Source of the DNA: Nocardioides sp.
Lineage (GTDB): Bacteria > Actinomycetota > Actinomycetes > Propionibacteriales > Nocardioidaceae
Length of the DNA stretch: 25,849 bases
Direction: 5' to 3'
NCBI GenBank assembly: GCA_003519585.1
Contig: DOWL01000193.1
Location: forward strand, 52,087-77,935
This document shows, in pieces, positions 14,932 to 23,024 of the stretch (the first letter of the stretch is position 1; each line of letters opens with the position of its first letter). The translations under genes were made by a program, and so were the position numbers. Below the pieces are notes generated by a model. The model did no database searches. It saw only the letters and a list, made by a program, of their open reading frames with translations, and was not told where the DNA came from.

Positions 14932-15996
14932 ATGAGAGCCCTGCGCCTGGAGAACTGGCAGACGCCTGCCGTGCTGCGCGACGTCGACGTACCTGAGCCC
15001 GGCCCCGGTGCCGTACTCGTCCAGGTCGGAGGCGCCGGTGCATGCCACTCCGACCTGCACCTGATGCACGAGTTCCAGGCCGGACAGCTGCCGTGGAACC
15101 CACCGTTCACCCTCGGCCATGAGAACGCCGGCTGGGTGCATACCCTCGGCGACGGCGTGCGCGGTCTGGAGCCTGGCCTGCCGGTGGCGGTCGTGGGCGC
15201 CTGGGGCTGCGGGCGGTGCGCTCGCTGCCTCGCCGACCTGGAGACCTACTGCGATCACCCCGAGCTGGCGCCGGTGCCGGGTGGGGGTGGCGGCCTCGGC
15301 CTGGACGGTGGGATGGCGGAGTACCTGCTGGTGCCGGATGCTCGGCACCTGGTGCCGCTGCCGGACGGATTGGACCCCGCCCACGCGGCACCACTCACCG
15401 ACGCGGCACTCACGCCGTACCACGCGATACGCCGCTCGTGGAGCAAGCTCACCCCAGGGTCCACCGCGGTCGCCATCGGGATCGGAGGGCTCGGCCACCT
15501 CGGCGTGCAGGTGCTGCGGGCCACCACAGCGGCGCGCGTGATCGCCGTCGACGCGCGGGAGTCCGCGCGCGACGTGGCCAAGCGCAGCGGCGCCGACCTC
15601 GCCCTGACTCCCGGTCCCGACCTGGTCGGCCAGATCCGTGAGGCAACCGGGGGGCTCGGCGCTGACGTCGTGCTCGACTTCGTCGGCTCCGACGAGACCC
15701 TGGCGGCCGCAGCCGCCGCGGCGCGACAGCTGGCCGACATCACGATCGTGGGGCTAGGCGGCGGCACCCTGCCCGTGTCGTTCTTCTCGGTGCCCTACGA
15801 GGCAAGCGTGCAGTCGACCTACTGGGGCAACCGGCACGAGCTCGTCGAGGTCCTCGACCTCGCGGCGCGGGGGCTGCTGCACGCGGAGGTTCAGCGGTTC
15901 GGCCTGGAGCAGGCGGCAGAGGTCTACGAGCTCCTGTCCGCGGGTCAGATCGACGGCCGAGCGGTGGTCGTCCCGAGCGAGGAGTACCGGCCATGA
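14932..15996 (+). CDS. Zinc-dependent alcohol dehydrogenase (MDR superfamily)
   Basis: 354 aa. The catalytic zinc site shows Cys38 (ACHSD) and GHE (His63-Glu64), with Asp157 near the position of the third ligand; the structural zinc site has all four cysteines (93, 96, 99 and 107). The Rossmann motif GIGGLGHLG (183-191) is followed by VIAVDA with Asp207, favouring NAD. It oxidises or reduces an alcohol/aldehyde; in a low-oxygen setting aldehyde reduction to regenerate NAD is plausible, but the substrate is not visible. The ATG at 14932 is preceded by GAGGAGGAAG at good spacing. The stop overlaps the start of the flavodoxin-like gene as ATGA. Divergent from arcC with a shared box. Confidence 0.93.
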   Translation: MRALRLENWQTPAVLRDVDVPEPGPGAVLVQVGGAGACHSDLHLMHEFQAGQLPWNPPFTLGHENAGWVHTLGDGVRGLEPGLPVAVVGAWGCGRCARCLADLETYCDHPELAPVPGGGGGLGLDGGMAEYLLVPDARHLVPLPDGLDPAHAAPLTDAALTPYHAIRRSWSKLTPGSTAVAIGIGGLGHLGVQVLRATTAARVIAVDARESARDVAKRSGADLALTPGPDLVGQIREATGGLGADVVLDFVGSDETLAAAAAAARQLADITIVGLGGGTLPVSFFSVPYEASVQSTYWGNRHELVEVLDLAARGLLHAEVQRFGLEQAAEVYELLSAGQIDGRAVVVPSEEYRP

Positions 15997-16544
15997 CTGT
16001 CACACCCCGGCTCCGGGCTCTCGTGGTGTACGAGTCGATGTTCGGCAACACTGCCAAGGTCGCCGACGCGGTAGCCCGCGGGCTGCGTCTTGAGGACGTC
16101 GACGCAGGAGCGGTCGAGGTCGGTGCGGCGCCCACTCGTCTGCCGACCGGGATCGACCTGCTCGTGGTCGGCGCACCGACGCATGCCTTCAGCCTGAGCC
16201 GGCCCTCGACCCGTGAGGACGCCGTCCGACAGGGTGCACCCAGCGAGTGCGCTCCGCTCGGACTGCGGGAGTGGCTGGAGTCGGTGCGGCTGGACGACGC
16301 CGCGCTACCGGACCTTGCGGCGTTCGACACCCGGGTCACCCGGGTGCGCTGGCTGCCGCGGTCTGCGGCCCCCACGGCCGCGAAACTCGGGCGCCGGCGA
16401 CACCTCACCATCGTGTCCAAGCCGATCGGCTTCCTCGTCGAGGGGCTGCAAGGCCCGTTGGTCGACGGCGAACTCGAACGCGCGGTCGCCTGGGGGCGCC
16501 GCATCGGTGCCACCAGCGTCGAGAGGTCCGCCGTCGCGGGCTAG
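15993..16544 (+). CDS. Flavodoxin-like protein
   Basis: 183 aa. The N-terminus RALVVYESMFGNTAKVADAVARGL (about 8-31) is the flavodoxin signature with the phosphate-binding loop (T/S)xxGNT, here SMFGNT, expected to bind FMN. VVGAPTHAFSLSRPSTREDA (about 58-77) forms the next FMN-contacting loop. Electron carriers of this fold exchange electrons with ferredoxin-dependent enzymes; PFOR in the same window is an attractive but unproved partner. Flavodoxin-domain quinone or nitro reductases are alternatives. It overlaps the ADH stop by 4 bp (ATGA), so the two are coupled. Its TAG stop overlaps the stop of the decayed kinase on the other strand (shared CTAG). Confidence 0.85.
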   Translation: MTVTPRLRALVVYESMFGNTAKVADAVARGLRLEDVDAGAVEVGAAPTRLPTGIDLLVVGAPTHAFSLSRPSTREDAVRQGAPSECAPLGLREWLESVRLDDAALPDLAAFDTRVTRVRWLPRSAAPTAAKLGRRRHLTIVSKPIGFLVEGLQGPLVDGELERAVAWGRRIGATSVERSAVAG

Positions 16545-17152
16545 TGTCCTGGGAGCGTGCCCTCTAGCTGGAGCGTCCGCGTCCGCGCCGGCACCCTCCA
16601 GATCACGGTGGTGCCGGCGCCGGCGATCGATCTCGGTCTGCACATCGGCGGCCGTGTCGATCGACCCGAGCGCGAAGATCGTCCGCCGGATGTCCTTGAT
16701 CATCGCGTCGACGTCGTCCACGGCCCGGTCGAGCCGGTGTGCCACCTCGGCATCGGTCGCCAGCCGTGCCGTGCTCTGCAGTCCGAGCCCGAGCGCGAAC
16801 AACTGCTGGATCACGAGATCGTGCAGATCGCGGGCTGCCGCGATGTACTCGACCGTCACCGGCTCCCGGTGCGGACGACGATGCTGGCCAGCGACTCCCG
16901 CATGGGGAGCGCGCGCATCGCGTCGAGGTCCACGACGGCCCCGCCCACGGTCTCCAGGTGCAGGGTGTCCACATCGTGCCCGGTCACGACCCACGCGATA
17001 TCGGCGTCGGCCACCTTGCGTGCCCGATCGGCGACCGCCTGCAGCGCCTCCTCCCAGCCGGCCTCCTGGGCGAGGAGCGTCGTGATCTCCGCCGCCGCGG
17101 TGAGCCACCCCCGACGCGGTGACCACCTCTGCTCCGCGGCGCCGGCCCGGCG
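16541..17152 (-). pseudogene. Decayed DosS/DevS-type sensor histidine kinase
   Basis: Three pieces of one kinase lie in order on the minus strand but cannot be read as one protein. Piece 1 (17152-16856) encodes AAEQRW, then WLTAAAEITTLLAQEAGWEE and onward to SLASIVVRTGS, the first half of the GAF domain preceding the kinase core in DosS/DosT; it ends in a TGA. Piece 2 (from about 16871 to 16635), in another frame, encodes AAARDLHDLVIQQLFALGLG onward to MIKDIRRTIFALG, the HisKA_3 phospho-acceptor domain with its histidine intact. Piece 3 (to 16541) returns to the first frame with GAGTTVIWRVP, the extreme C-terminus of the ATPase domain. The second half of GAF and nearly all of the HATPase domain are missing, as are any heme-binding GAF and a start codon. 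At least two internal deletions and a 5' truncation are needed. This 793-bp stretch (16545-17337) holds no intact gene. Confidence 0.88.
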
Positions 17153-17175
17153 TCAGGGACCAGCTGACGGACGCC

Positions 17176-17189
17176 GGGTCCTTGGTCCC
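17176..17189. promoter_or_regulatory. DosR-like box upstream of the fourth USP
   Basis: GGGTCCTTGGTCCC matches 13 of 14 positions of the recurring palindrome. It is 148 bp upstream of the USP ATG at 17338 and 23 bp beyond the truncated 5' end of the kinase relic. Confidence 0.65.
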
Positions 17190-17337
17190 GCCTCGGCGGG
17201 CCTCGGGGCCGTGGGCGCCGCCGCGCCGCAGGACGACGCTGCACCTGTCGGCCAACGACCGGCCGCCAGCGACATCCGTGACGATCGATCCAACGGTCGT
17301 CGTGACCGCCGGAGCACTCCCGAGGAAGGAACCGACC

Positions 17338-18240
17338 ATGAACACTCCCACGCACGCGGTCGTCGTCGCCATCGGTGCCGACGGCCACACCGCGGCTCTC
17401 CACTTCGGCGTCGCGGAGGCGCTGCGCCGGAGGCGACCGTTGCATCTCGTCCACGTCCTGCAGTCACCGGTGGGCAGGGTCTACGCCGGCATCTACAACG
17501 ACATGCTCGACCTCGCCAAGCGGACGCTCGACGCGGCGCTGGCGACGGCTCATCGGCTGGCCGGCGGGGAGATCCCCGTGACGGCCGAGCTGGTCGACGA
17601 CGGGTGGGTCGTCGATGACCTGGTCCGCGGCACCGAGCACGCCTCGGTGCTGGTCATGCAGCACCGAGCCCTCAGCCGGCTCACGCGAGTGTTCAGCGGG
17701 TCGGTCGTCGCGGGGACTGCGGGCCGCGCGCACGTCCCGGTGATCTCCGTTCCGGAGACATGGGAGCACAGCGGCACGACCAAGGGCTTCGTCACGGCCG
17801 CGGTTCAAGACCCGACCGAGGCACCGGGTCTGTTGCGTGCGGCGTTCGACGAGGCTGGTTCCCGGGGGGCCCGCCTGGTCGTGCTGCACGCATGGTGGCT
17901 GTCCTCCGGCTATGACGCCGTCGCTGTCGACGACGCCGCGCGCGCGGAGAAGGCAGCCCTGTTCCGCGCAGAGCTCGAGCCCGCGCTCGCTCCCCTCGAG
18001 GCCGCTCACCAGGACGTGCGCGTGAGCCTCGACGTGCGGCACGCGCCCCCGATCGAGGCCGTGCTGGACGCGGGAGACGTCTCCGACCTCCTGGTCCTGG
18101 GGCGCCGCCACCACCTGCTCCCAGCGGGAAGTCATCTGGGCCCGATCGCGCGCGTGGCTCTGGCCCGCAGCACCGCCCCCGTTCTCGTGGCACCCGAGCA
18201 GACCAACGATCGCGAGGAGGGTCACCAGGGTTCGTCATGA
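17338..18240 (+). CDS. Tandem universal stress protein (two Usp domains)
   Basis: 300 aa. Domain 1 starts HAVVVAIGADGHTAALHFGVA (about 6-26) and ends VPVISVPETW; domain 2 starts GFVTAAVQDPTEAPGLL and ends APVLVAPEQT. The second domain carries LVLGRRHHLLPAGSHLGPIARVAL, a fair match to the ATP-binding loop; the first has QHRALSRLTRVFSGSVVAG, lacking the first glycine. The ATG at 17338 is chosen because it has GAGGAAGGAA upstream and directly begins the Usp fold; the frame is open further upstream but through the regulatory region. Closest in organisation to the USP at 8554-9519 (shared RxxGSHLGP motif in domain 2). Predicted cytosolic dormancy protein. Confidence 0.92.
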   Translation: MNTPTHAVVVAIGADGHTAALHFGVAEALRRRRPLHLVHVLQSPVGRVYAGIYNDMLDLAKRTLDAALATAHRLAGGEIPVTAELVDDGWVVDDLVRGTEHASVLVMQHRALSRLTRVFSGSVVAGTAGRAHVPVISVPETWEHSGTTKGFVTAAVQDPTEAPGLLRAAFDEAGSRGARLVVLHAWWLSSGYDAVAVDDAARAEKAALFRAELEPALAPLEAAHQDVRVSLDVRHAPPIEAVLDAGDVSDLLVLGRRHHLLPAGSHLGPIARVALARSTAPVLVAPEQTNDREEGHQGSS

Positions 18241-18271
18241 GAGGCTCGCATCGCGTTCGGTCCCGAGACGC

Positions 18272-18727
18272 TCAGGGCGCTTCGACGACCGGTCGCAGCA
18301 GCCTGAGGGTCCTGGCTGCGGCACCCCACTCCGCGACGTACGCCGAGACCGCAGTCGTCCATCCGACCAGCATCGGGAACCACACGACGGTCGAACTCGC
18401 TCCCCACAGCACCGCCGCGCCCGCGACCAGCGACACCACGGCGCCGGCGAGCCCCACTGCCGGGACGTAGACGGCTCGCCGCGACGCCGTCCACGCGGCC
18501 GACAAGACGAAGCCGAGGCCGTCGACGACCACGACGGCGCCGGCCAAGGCGTGGCCGATCAGCAGGAGGCCGGGAGCCAGGAAGTCCCACCCGGCAACCG
18601 AGTGCTGGCCCTTCGGCACCGTCGTCATCGCCGTCAGCGCGAGCAGGCCGACGACGGTCACCTCCACCACCAGCCGTCGTGCGGTGCGCCGGACCCGACT
18701 CAGCCGCACGACAGTCTGCGCGGTCAT
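18272..18727 (-). CDS. Four-helix membrane protein of unknown function
   Basis: 151 aa from the ATG at 18727, which overlaps the flavoprotein stop as ATGA. A basic N-terminal stretch (RLSRVRRTARRL) precedes four hydrophobic segments: VEVTVVGLLALTAMTTV (about 20-36), FLAPGLLLIGHALAGAVVVV (about 49-68), VYVPAVGLAGAVVSLVAGAA and VVWFPMLVGWTTAVSAYVA. No known domain recognised and no conserved histidine or cysteine pattern for heme or iron-sulfur binding. Tight coupling with the upstream quinone-reductase-like flavoprotein suggests a membrane partner or docking protein, but this is an inference. It converges on the plus-strand USP with a 31-bp gap and no obvious terminator. Confidence 0.75.
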   Translation of the reverse strand: MTAQTVVRLSRVRRTARRLVVEVTVVGLLALTAMTTVPKGQHSVAGWDFLAPGLLLIGHALAGAVVVVDGLGFVLSAAWTASRRAVYVPAVGLAGAVVSLVAGAAVLWGASSTVVWFPMLVGWTTAVSAYVAEWGAAARTLRLLRPVVEAP

Positions 18728-19926
18728 GGCAGCTGCACGTACCCGTTGCGCATCTTCCAGAGGAAGTACTTCTCGAAGCCGAGCTTCATCAGGTGTGACT
18801 GCGGACCGGGGATGAGCAGACCATGCTTGCGAGGCGGCAGCATCTTGTCGGCCAGGATGACCACGCCGTTGTTGCCGGCGTCCATCACGCACACCGCCGG
18901 GATGTCGCCGAACGGCTTCTCCCGGGTCGGCATCGCCCCACGCACTTGCGCCGCGATGTTGTGAGCAGCGACCGCGGCCTGCTCCTCGGTCGGGAACCCC
19001 GTCTTCGGGATTCCGACCGGCACCGGAGTGGTCCAGGGGACGCTGACCGCGGCCGCGACGCCGACGGCGTAGACGTCGTCGAGCTTCTCGCTCTGGTAGG
19101 TGCCGCGCACCGGCACGAATCCTTTGTCGTCGACCAGGCCGGCGCTCAGGTGCAGGAACTCCTGGCCGAGGAACGGCGGGATCACCACGCCGAACGAGAA
19201 CGGCAACTCCTCACCGTCCGCGAGCATGAGCGCGTCATCCGCGACATGGTCGATCGCGGCGGAGAGCCGGACGTCGATGCCCTCCTTCTTCAAGAACATC
19301 CCGAGCAGCTGTTCGCCGTGCGGAAGCCCGCCGATCCCGAAGTGGCCCGGGAACGGCTCCGCGGTGACGTAGGTGAGCCGCACTCGGTCGCGCAGCCCTG
19401 CCTTCTTGAGCTGGTAGGCGGTGTTGAAGAGGAACTCGTACGCCGCTCCGAAGCACCCCGCTCCCTGAGTGGCCGCGACGACCACGTCGCCCGGCTCCCG
19501 AAGGAAGGCGCGCCACGCGATCGCGGTCTCCCGCGCGGTGTCGAGGGTCGTGATGGTGTGGGCGTTCTCTGCGAAGCCCGGCACGACGTCCTCGTGGTTC
19601 CGGTAGCCGGTCGCGATGACCAGGTAGTCATAGGTGAGCACCCGTCCGTCGTCGAGGCTCACGGTGTGCGCCACGGCGTCCACGGCCGTGGCCGCGGCGT
19701 GCACGAACTCGATCCCGTGGTGCTCGAGTGTGGGCTGCACAGGAAACGTGATGTCACCCGCGGTCCGCTTGCCGAACGGCATCCAGATCAAGCTCGGCGT
19801 GAACAGGAACCGATCTGCGGGAGACACCACCGTCACGTCGACGTCCCCGTGCAACTCGTGCTTCACCTTCAGGGCGGCCGTCATGCCACCGAAGTTCGAA
19901 CCCAGCACCACCACGCTCTTGCGCAT
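18724..19926 (-). CDS. Sulfide:quinone oxidoreductase-like FAD flavoprotein
   Basis: 400 aa. The FAD Rossmann motif is VVVLGSNFGGMTAALKVK (5-22), and the second nucleotide region includes LVIATGYR. Two cysteines, Cys158 in AATQGAGCFGAAYEF and Cys346 in PAVCVMDAGNNG, fall where the two redox-active cysteines of sulfide:quinone oxidoreductases lie; the third cysteine of classical SQRs is not evident. The C-terminus (LMKLGFEKYFLWKMRNGYVQLP region) is amphipathic, as in membrane-bound SQRs and type 2 NADH dehydrogenases. Likely role: electrons from sulfide or another thiol donor to the quinone pool. A related quinone reductase with another donor is the main alternative. The ATG at 19926 has AGAGGAGGA upstream; the frame is open further upstream through the box region, so that extension is rejected. 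Translationally coupled to the downstream membrane protein. Confidence 0.8.
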   Translation of the reverse strand: MRKSVVVLGSNFGGMTAALKVKHELHGDVDVTVVSPADRFLFTPSLIWMPFGKRTAGDITFPVQPTLEHHGIEFVHAAATAVDAVAHTVSLDDGRVLTYDYLVIATGYRNHEDVVPGFAENAHTITTLDTARETAIAWRAFLREPGDVVVAATQGAGCFGAAYEFLFNTAYQLKKAGLRDRVRLTYVTAEPFPGHFGIGGLPHGEQLLGMFLKKEGIDVRLSAAIDHVADDALMLADGEELPFSFGVVIPPFLGQEFLHLSAGLVDDKGFVPVRGTYQSEKLDDVYAVGVAAAVSVPWTTPVPVGIPKTGFPTEEQAAVAAHNIAAQVRGAMPTREKPFGDIPAVCVMDAGNNGVVILADKMLPPRKHGLLIPGPQSHLMKLGFEKYFLWKMRNGYVQLP

Positions 19927-20004
19927 GCCATCCTCCTCTCGTCCACCGGACACACCGACGGCTCGGTGCTCTCCCAACGTCTCGCGCAGAGCCGCGCGCA
20001 GGTA

Positions 20005-20018
20005 GGGCACCGAGTCCC
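20005..20018. promoter_or_regulatory. Candidate DosR-like box upstream of the SQR-like gene
   Basis: GGGCACCGAGTCCC keeps the outer halves GGG and GTCCC of the recurring palindrome with a divergent centre. It is 78 bp upstream of the flavoprotein ATG and 208 bp upstream of the divergent ABC gene. The remaining 300-bp gap (19927-20226) shows no further gene or clear element. Confidence 0.5.
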
Positions 20019-20226
20019 GAGGAGCAAGGCCGTTGGCCAGCCCCGCCCAGCGCGGAGGGCGCGGAGGCCGCTGTCGTGAACCTGCTGCGACCGTACTTGG
20101 GTGTCGAAGGACCCGCGGCCCGGGGACGTTCAGCCCTGAGCCGCCACACCGTTCGGCCACCACGCTGGCGGCGTGGCCTGACACGCTTCGAAGGCGCGGC
20201 GTGCGTGGTGGAGAGGGATTGGCCGG

Positions 20227-20982
20227 ATGAGCGACTTGAGCACGGACGCCTGCGGGGCAACCCGGGACCCGGTCATCGACGTGCACGGCCTGGTCAAGAC
20301 CTTCGGCCACGTCCACGCGCTGGACGGCCTGGAGTTGAGCGTCTCCCCCGGAGAGGTGCACGGCTTCCTGGGGCCCAACGGAGCCGGGAAGTCGACCACC
20401 CTGCGCGTGCTGCTCGGCCTGATGCGCTCCGATGCAGGCAGCGTGCGGCTGTTCGGTTCTGACCCGTGGCGGGAGGCGCCGACCCTCCATCGGCGACTGG
20501 CCTACGTACCCGGCGATGTGAGCCTGTGGCCGAACCTGTCCGGCGGCGAGACGGTCGACCTGCTGTTGCGGATGCGGGGCATCGAGCCAGCCGGGAGCCG
20601 CAAGGCCGAACTCGTCGAGCGGTTCAAGCTCGACCTGACCACGAAGGCCCGCGCTTACTCGCGCGGCAACCGACAGAAGGTGGCGCTGGTCGCGGCGCTG
20701 TCCTCCGACACGGACCTGCTCGTCCTAGACGAGCCCACAAGCGGCCTGGACCCGCTGATGGAGCAGGTCTTCCGCGAGTGCATTGCCGAGCACCGGGCAC
20801 GGGGCGCCACGGCGCTGCTGTCTAGTCACATCCTCAGCGAGGTCGAACGACTAGCGGACCGGGTCACCATCATCCGCGACGGCCGCACGGTCGAGACCGG
20901 CAGCGTGGCCAGCTTGCGGCTGACCCAGCACGCCACCGCTGACACCAGCCTGGAGGAGCTGTTCTTGGAGGCGTACCGATGA
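20227..20982 (+). CDS. ABC transporter ATP-binding protein
   Basis: 251 aa single nucleotide-binding domain. Walker A is GPNGAGKST (49-57), the Q-loop region holds [16 protein letters not shown], the ABC signature is the variant YSRGNRQK (144-151) instead of LSGGQ, Walker B is LLVLDEP (164-170) followed by TSGLDP, and the switch histidine is in [11 protein letters not shown]. This layout is typical of drug- or antibiotic-export ATPases that pair with a large two-part permease. The ATG at 20227 is preceded by GAGAGGGA. The next gene begins in an ATGATG overlap, so the pair is one operon. Divergent from the SQR-like gene. The substrate is unknown; the family includes exporters of polyketides and daunorubicin-type drugs. 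Confidence 0.93.
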   Translation: MSDLSTDACGATRDPVIDVHGLVKTFGHVHALDGLELSVSPGEVHGFLGPNGAGKSTTLRVLLGLMRSDAGSVRLFGSDPWREAPTLHRRLAYVPGDVSLWPNLSGGETVDLLLRMRGIEPAGSRKAELVERFKLDLTTKARAYSRGNRQKVALVAALSSDTDLLVLDEPTSGLDPLMEQVFRECIAEHRARGATALLSSHILSEVERLADRVTIIRDGRTVETGSVASLRLTQHATADTSLEELFLEAYR

Positions 20983-22532
20983 TGTCGTTGACCGGGACCG
21001 CACTGCTGCTGCGTCAAGACCTGCGGCGCGACCGCATCATCGTCCCGGCGTGGCTGGCGGTCCTCGTCTTGATGACCTACGCATCCGCGAGCGCCACCGG
21101 GACACTGTTCCGGTCCGTCCAGGAACGGGAGACCATCGCTGCCTCGCTCAACGAGCAGCCCGGGCTGCTCGCGCTGTACGGCCCGATCCTGAACCCACAC
21201 AGTGCCGGCGAGCTGGCGATGTCCAAGTTGACGGTGCTCTACGCCCTGCTCAGCGCGATCCTCTACGTGGTGCTGGTGCGCCGGCACACCCGCGTCGAGG
21301 AGGAGACCGGCCGTGCAGAGCTTGCCGCCGGGACCGTGATCGCGCGTGACGCCCCGATGGCGGCGGTGGCCGTCGAGGCCTGCGCCGTCGCAGCCGCCCT
21401 AGGACTGCTCGTATGTCTGGCCAACATCGCAGGTGGGTTGCCGGTCGCCGGTTCGGTGTGGTTCGGGGTCTCCTGGGCTGGTACCGGCCTGGTGGCAACC
21501 GGTGTCGCGGCTGTCGCGTGTCAGGTCTCGGCGAGCGCCCGCACCTGCGGGTCGATCGCGGCGGCACTGCTCGCCGGAGCGTTCGCCGTGCGAGCCGTCG
21601 GCGACGCCATCGACGGCCTGGGCTGGCTGTCCTGGCTCTCTCCGTTGGGATGGAACACCCAACTGCGGGCCTGGTCGGATCCCCGTTGGTGGGTCGTCGG
21701 CCTGTATGTCGCCCTCGCCGCCGGCCTGCTGGCCCTCGCTCAGATGATGCGGAGCCGCCGCGACATCGGCGCCGGCCTCATCAGCGCCCGACCCGGCCCC
21801 ACTGCGGGCCGGATTTCGAGCCCGGAGGGTCTCACCTTCCGGCTGCACCGCACGTCGCTGGCGCTGTGGACGGCAGGCGTGGCGTTGACGGGTCTGCTGT
21901 TCGGGGCAATGGCACCAGGGTTCGATGGCCTGCTCAGCGGGGCTGGTGGCCGCGAACTGGTCGACCGGCTCGGCGGCACGTTCATCGCGGCGCTCCTGCC
22001 GGTGGCCGCGATCGTGACCACCTGTTTCCCGATCGCGGTGATCTCGAGCGCGCACCAGGACGAGGTCGCCGGGCGCACGGGCTTCGCGTTGTCGACCACG
22101 ACGTCGCGGGGGCGCTGGTTCGCTGCGACCGCGGCACTAGCCTGGGGCGGGGCCGCCTGGCTGCTCCTGGTGACCGGGATCGCCCTGTGGGCCGGGTACG
22201 CCAGCGCCGGCGGAGTCGACGCGAAGGCGGTCGTCCCAGCAGCGCTCGGCTGGGTCCCGGCGGTCTGGCTGGTCGGCGGGTTGGCCCTGGTCGGGTTCGG
22301 GCTCCGGATCGGCGCGGTCGGCTGGGTGTTCCTCGTGCTCTTCCTTGCCACCACCCTCGTCGGGGAGTTGCTGGAGCTACCCACCTGGATGGTGAACCTC
22401 TCGCCGTACAGCGCGGTCCCCGCTTACCCGGCATCGGCGTGGACGTGGACCCCGGACCTGGTGTTGACAGCGCTCGCCCTCAGTATCGCGGGCGGCGCCT
22501 GGTGGCTGTTCGGTCGTCGGGACATCTCCTAG
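20979..22532 (+). CDS. ABC exporter permease
   Basis: 517 aa with about 12 hydrophobic segments in two repeats of roughly six helices. Each half begins with a short cytoplasmic segment followed by a helix ([20 protein letters not shown] near residue 8 and [20 protein letters not shown] near 285), as in the two-fold permeases of polyketide or antibiotic ABC exporters. A soluble stretch with [20 protein letters not shown] follows the early helices and is also characteristic. The start is ATG at 20979, overlapping the ATPase stop; an ATG at 20982 is equally possible. It is the last gene before the tRNA block. A 14-bp perfect palindrome at 22563-22576 follows the stop, without a T-run. Confidence 0.88.
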   Translation: MMSLTGTALLLRQDLRRDRIIVPAWLAVLVLMTYASASATGTLFRSVQERETIAASLNEQPGLLALYGPILNPHSAGELAMSKLTVLYALLSAILYVVLVRRHTRVEEETGRAELAAGTVIARDAPMAAVAVEACAVAAALGLLVCLANIAGGLPVAGSVWFGVSWAGTGLVATGVAAVACQVSASARTCGSIAAALLAGAFAVRAVGDAIDGLGWLSWLSPLGWNTQLRAWSDPRWWVVGLYVALAAGLLALAQMMRSRRDIGAGLISARPGPTAGRISSPEGLTFRLHRTSLALWTAGVALTGLLFGAMAPGFDGLLSGAGGRELVDRLGGTFIAALLPVAAIVTTCFPIAVISSAHQDEVAGRTGFALSTTTSRGRWFAATAALAWGGAAWLLLVTGIALWAGYASAGGVDAKAVVPAALGWVPAVWLVGGLALVGFGLRIGAVGWVFLVLFLATTLVGELLELPTWMVNLSPYSAVPAYPASAWTWTPDLVLTALALSIAGGAWWLFGRRDIS

Positions 22533-22683
22533 TGCGGCGCACCCGGGTCGCCTCCCTCCGACCTGCGGCGCCGCAGCCGTACGCGAATGCGGCGACCGTA
22601 GCCGCTTCGAAGAACGTCGGCACGCACTCGGCACAGCCACCCCTAGAACGCCGGAGATGGCCAGATGTTGCCGGACTACGACG

Positions 22684-22722
22684 AAGGGCTCCGACTCAGC
22701 GTTTCCGCTGGTCAGAGCCCTT
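22684..22722 (-). terminator. Hairpin downstream of tRNA-Glu
   Basis: A strong inverted repeat (arms begin AAGGGCTC and end AGCCCTT, with an inner CAGCG/CGCTG stem and a GAAA-type loop) lies 8-10 bp after the CCA end of tRNA-Glu on the minus strand. No long T-run follows, which is common for high-GC actinobacterial terminators. Confidence 0.65.
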
Positions 22723-22732
22723 GTTCGCGTGG

Positions 22733-22805
22733 TACCCCCGACCGGATTCGAACCGGCGCTACCGCCTTGAGAGGGCGGCGTGCTAGGCCGCTACACAACG
22801 GGGGC
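22733..22805 (-). tRNA. tRNA-Glu (anticodon CTC)
   Basis: 73 nt cloverleaf on the minus strand. The anticodon loop is CTCTCAA closed by a GCCGC/GCGGT-type stem, giving anticodon CTC (reads GAG). The T arm contains GGTTCGAATCC. The acceptor stem is GCCCCCG with CGGGGGT, with a G1-U72 wobble if the 5' end is taken at 22805; discriminator A73. CCA is encoded directly after (22732-22730). Confidence 0.95.
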
Positions 22806-22885
22806 GCAACCTGCGGAACTCTACTGGAGGTCCGGCAGACGCATGAAATCGCGACACTGCTGATCAACCGGTGACTGCGATCTCG

Positions 22886-22957
22886 CTGGGATACTAGGAC
22901 TCGAACCTAGACTAACTGGACCAGAACCAGTCGTGCTGCCAATTACACCATATCCCA
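22886..22957 (-). tRNA. tRNA-Gln (anticodon CTG)
   Basis: 72 nt cloverleaf on the minus strand, 80 bp upstream of tRNA-Glu in transcription order. The acceptor stem TGGGATA pairs with TATCCCA. The anticodon loop is TTCTGGT between ACTGG and CCAGT, giving CTG (reads CAG). The T arm contains GGTTCGAGTCC. CCA is not encoded. In actinobacteria this tRNA is normally first charged with glutamate by GltX and then amidated by GatCAB, and gltX lies 1 kb upstream. Confidence 0.95.
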
Positions 22958-23024
22958 CTGTTTTACTGGTGTTCGGCCCGGACTTCGCGAGGTCGATCCG
23001 CGGGCGCCGGGCCGAGGGGAAACC

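Noticed and set aside
16305..17390. Single continuous minus-strand open frame of 361 codons across the kinase relic
   Set aside because: Only its middle (HisKA part) resembles a protein; the ends run through the flavodoxin-like gene in antisense and through the regulatory region, so it is not one intact gene.
22563..22576. Perfect 14-bp palindrome CTGCGGCGCCGCAG after the ABC permease
   Set aside because: It has no loop and no T-run; chance GC palindromes are frequent here. It may help termination but is not strong enough to annotate.
22665..22874. Short plus-strand open frame ending with TPDRIRTGATALRGRRARP-type sequence
   Set aside because: It is the antisense reading of tRNA-Glu, a known source of false protein predictions.
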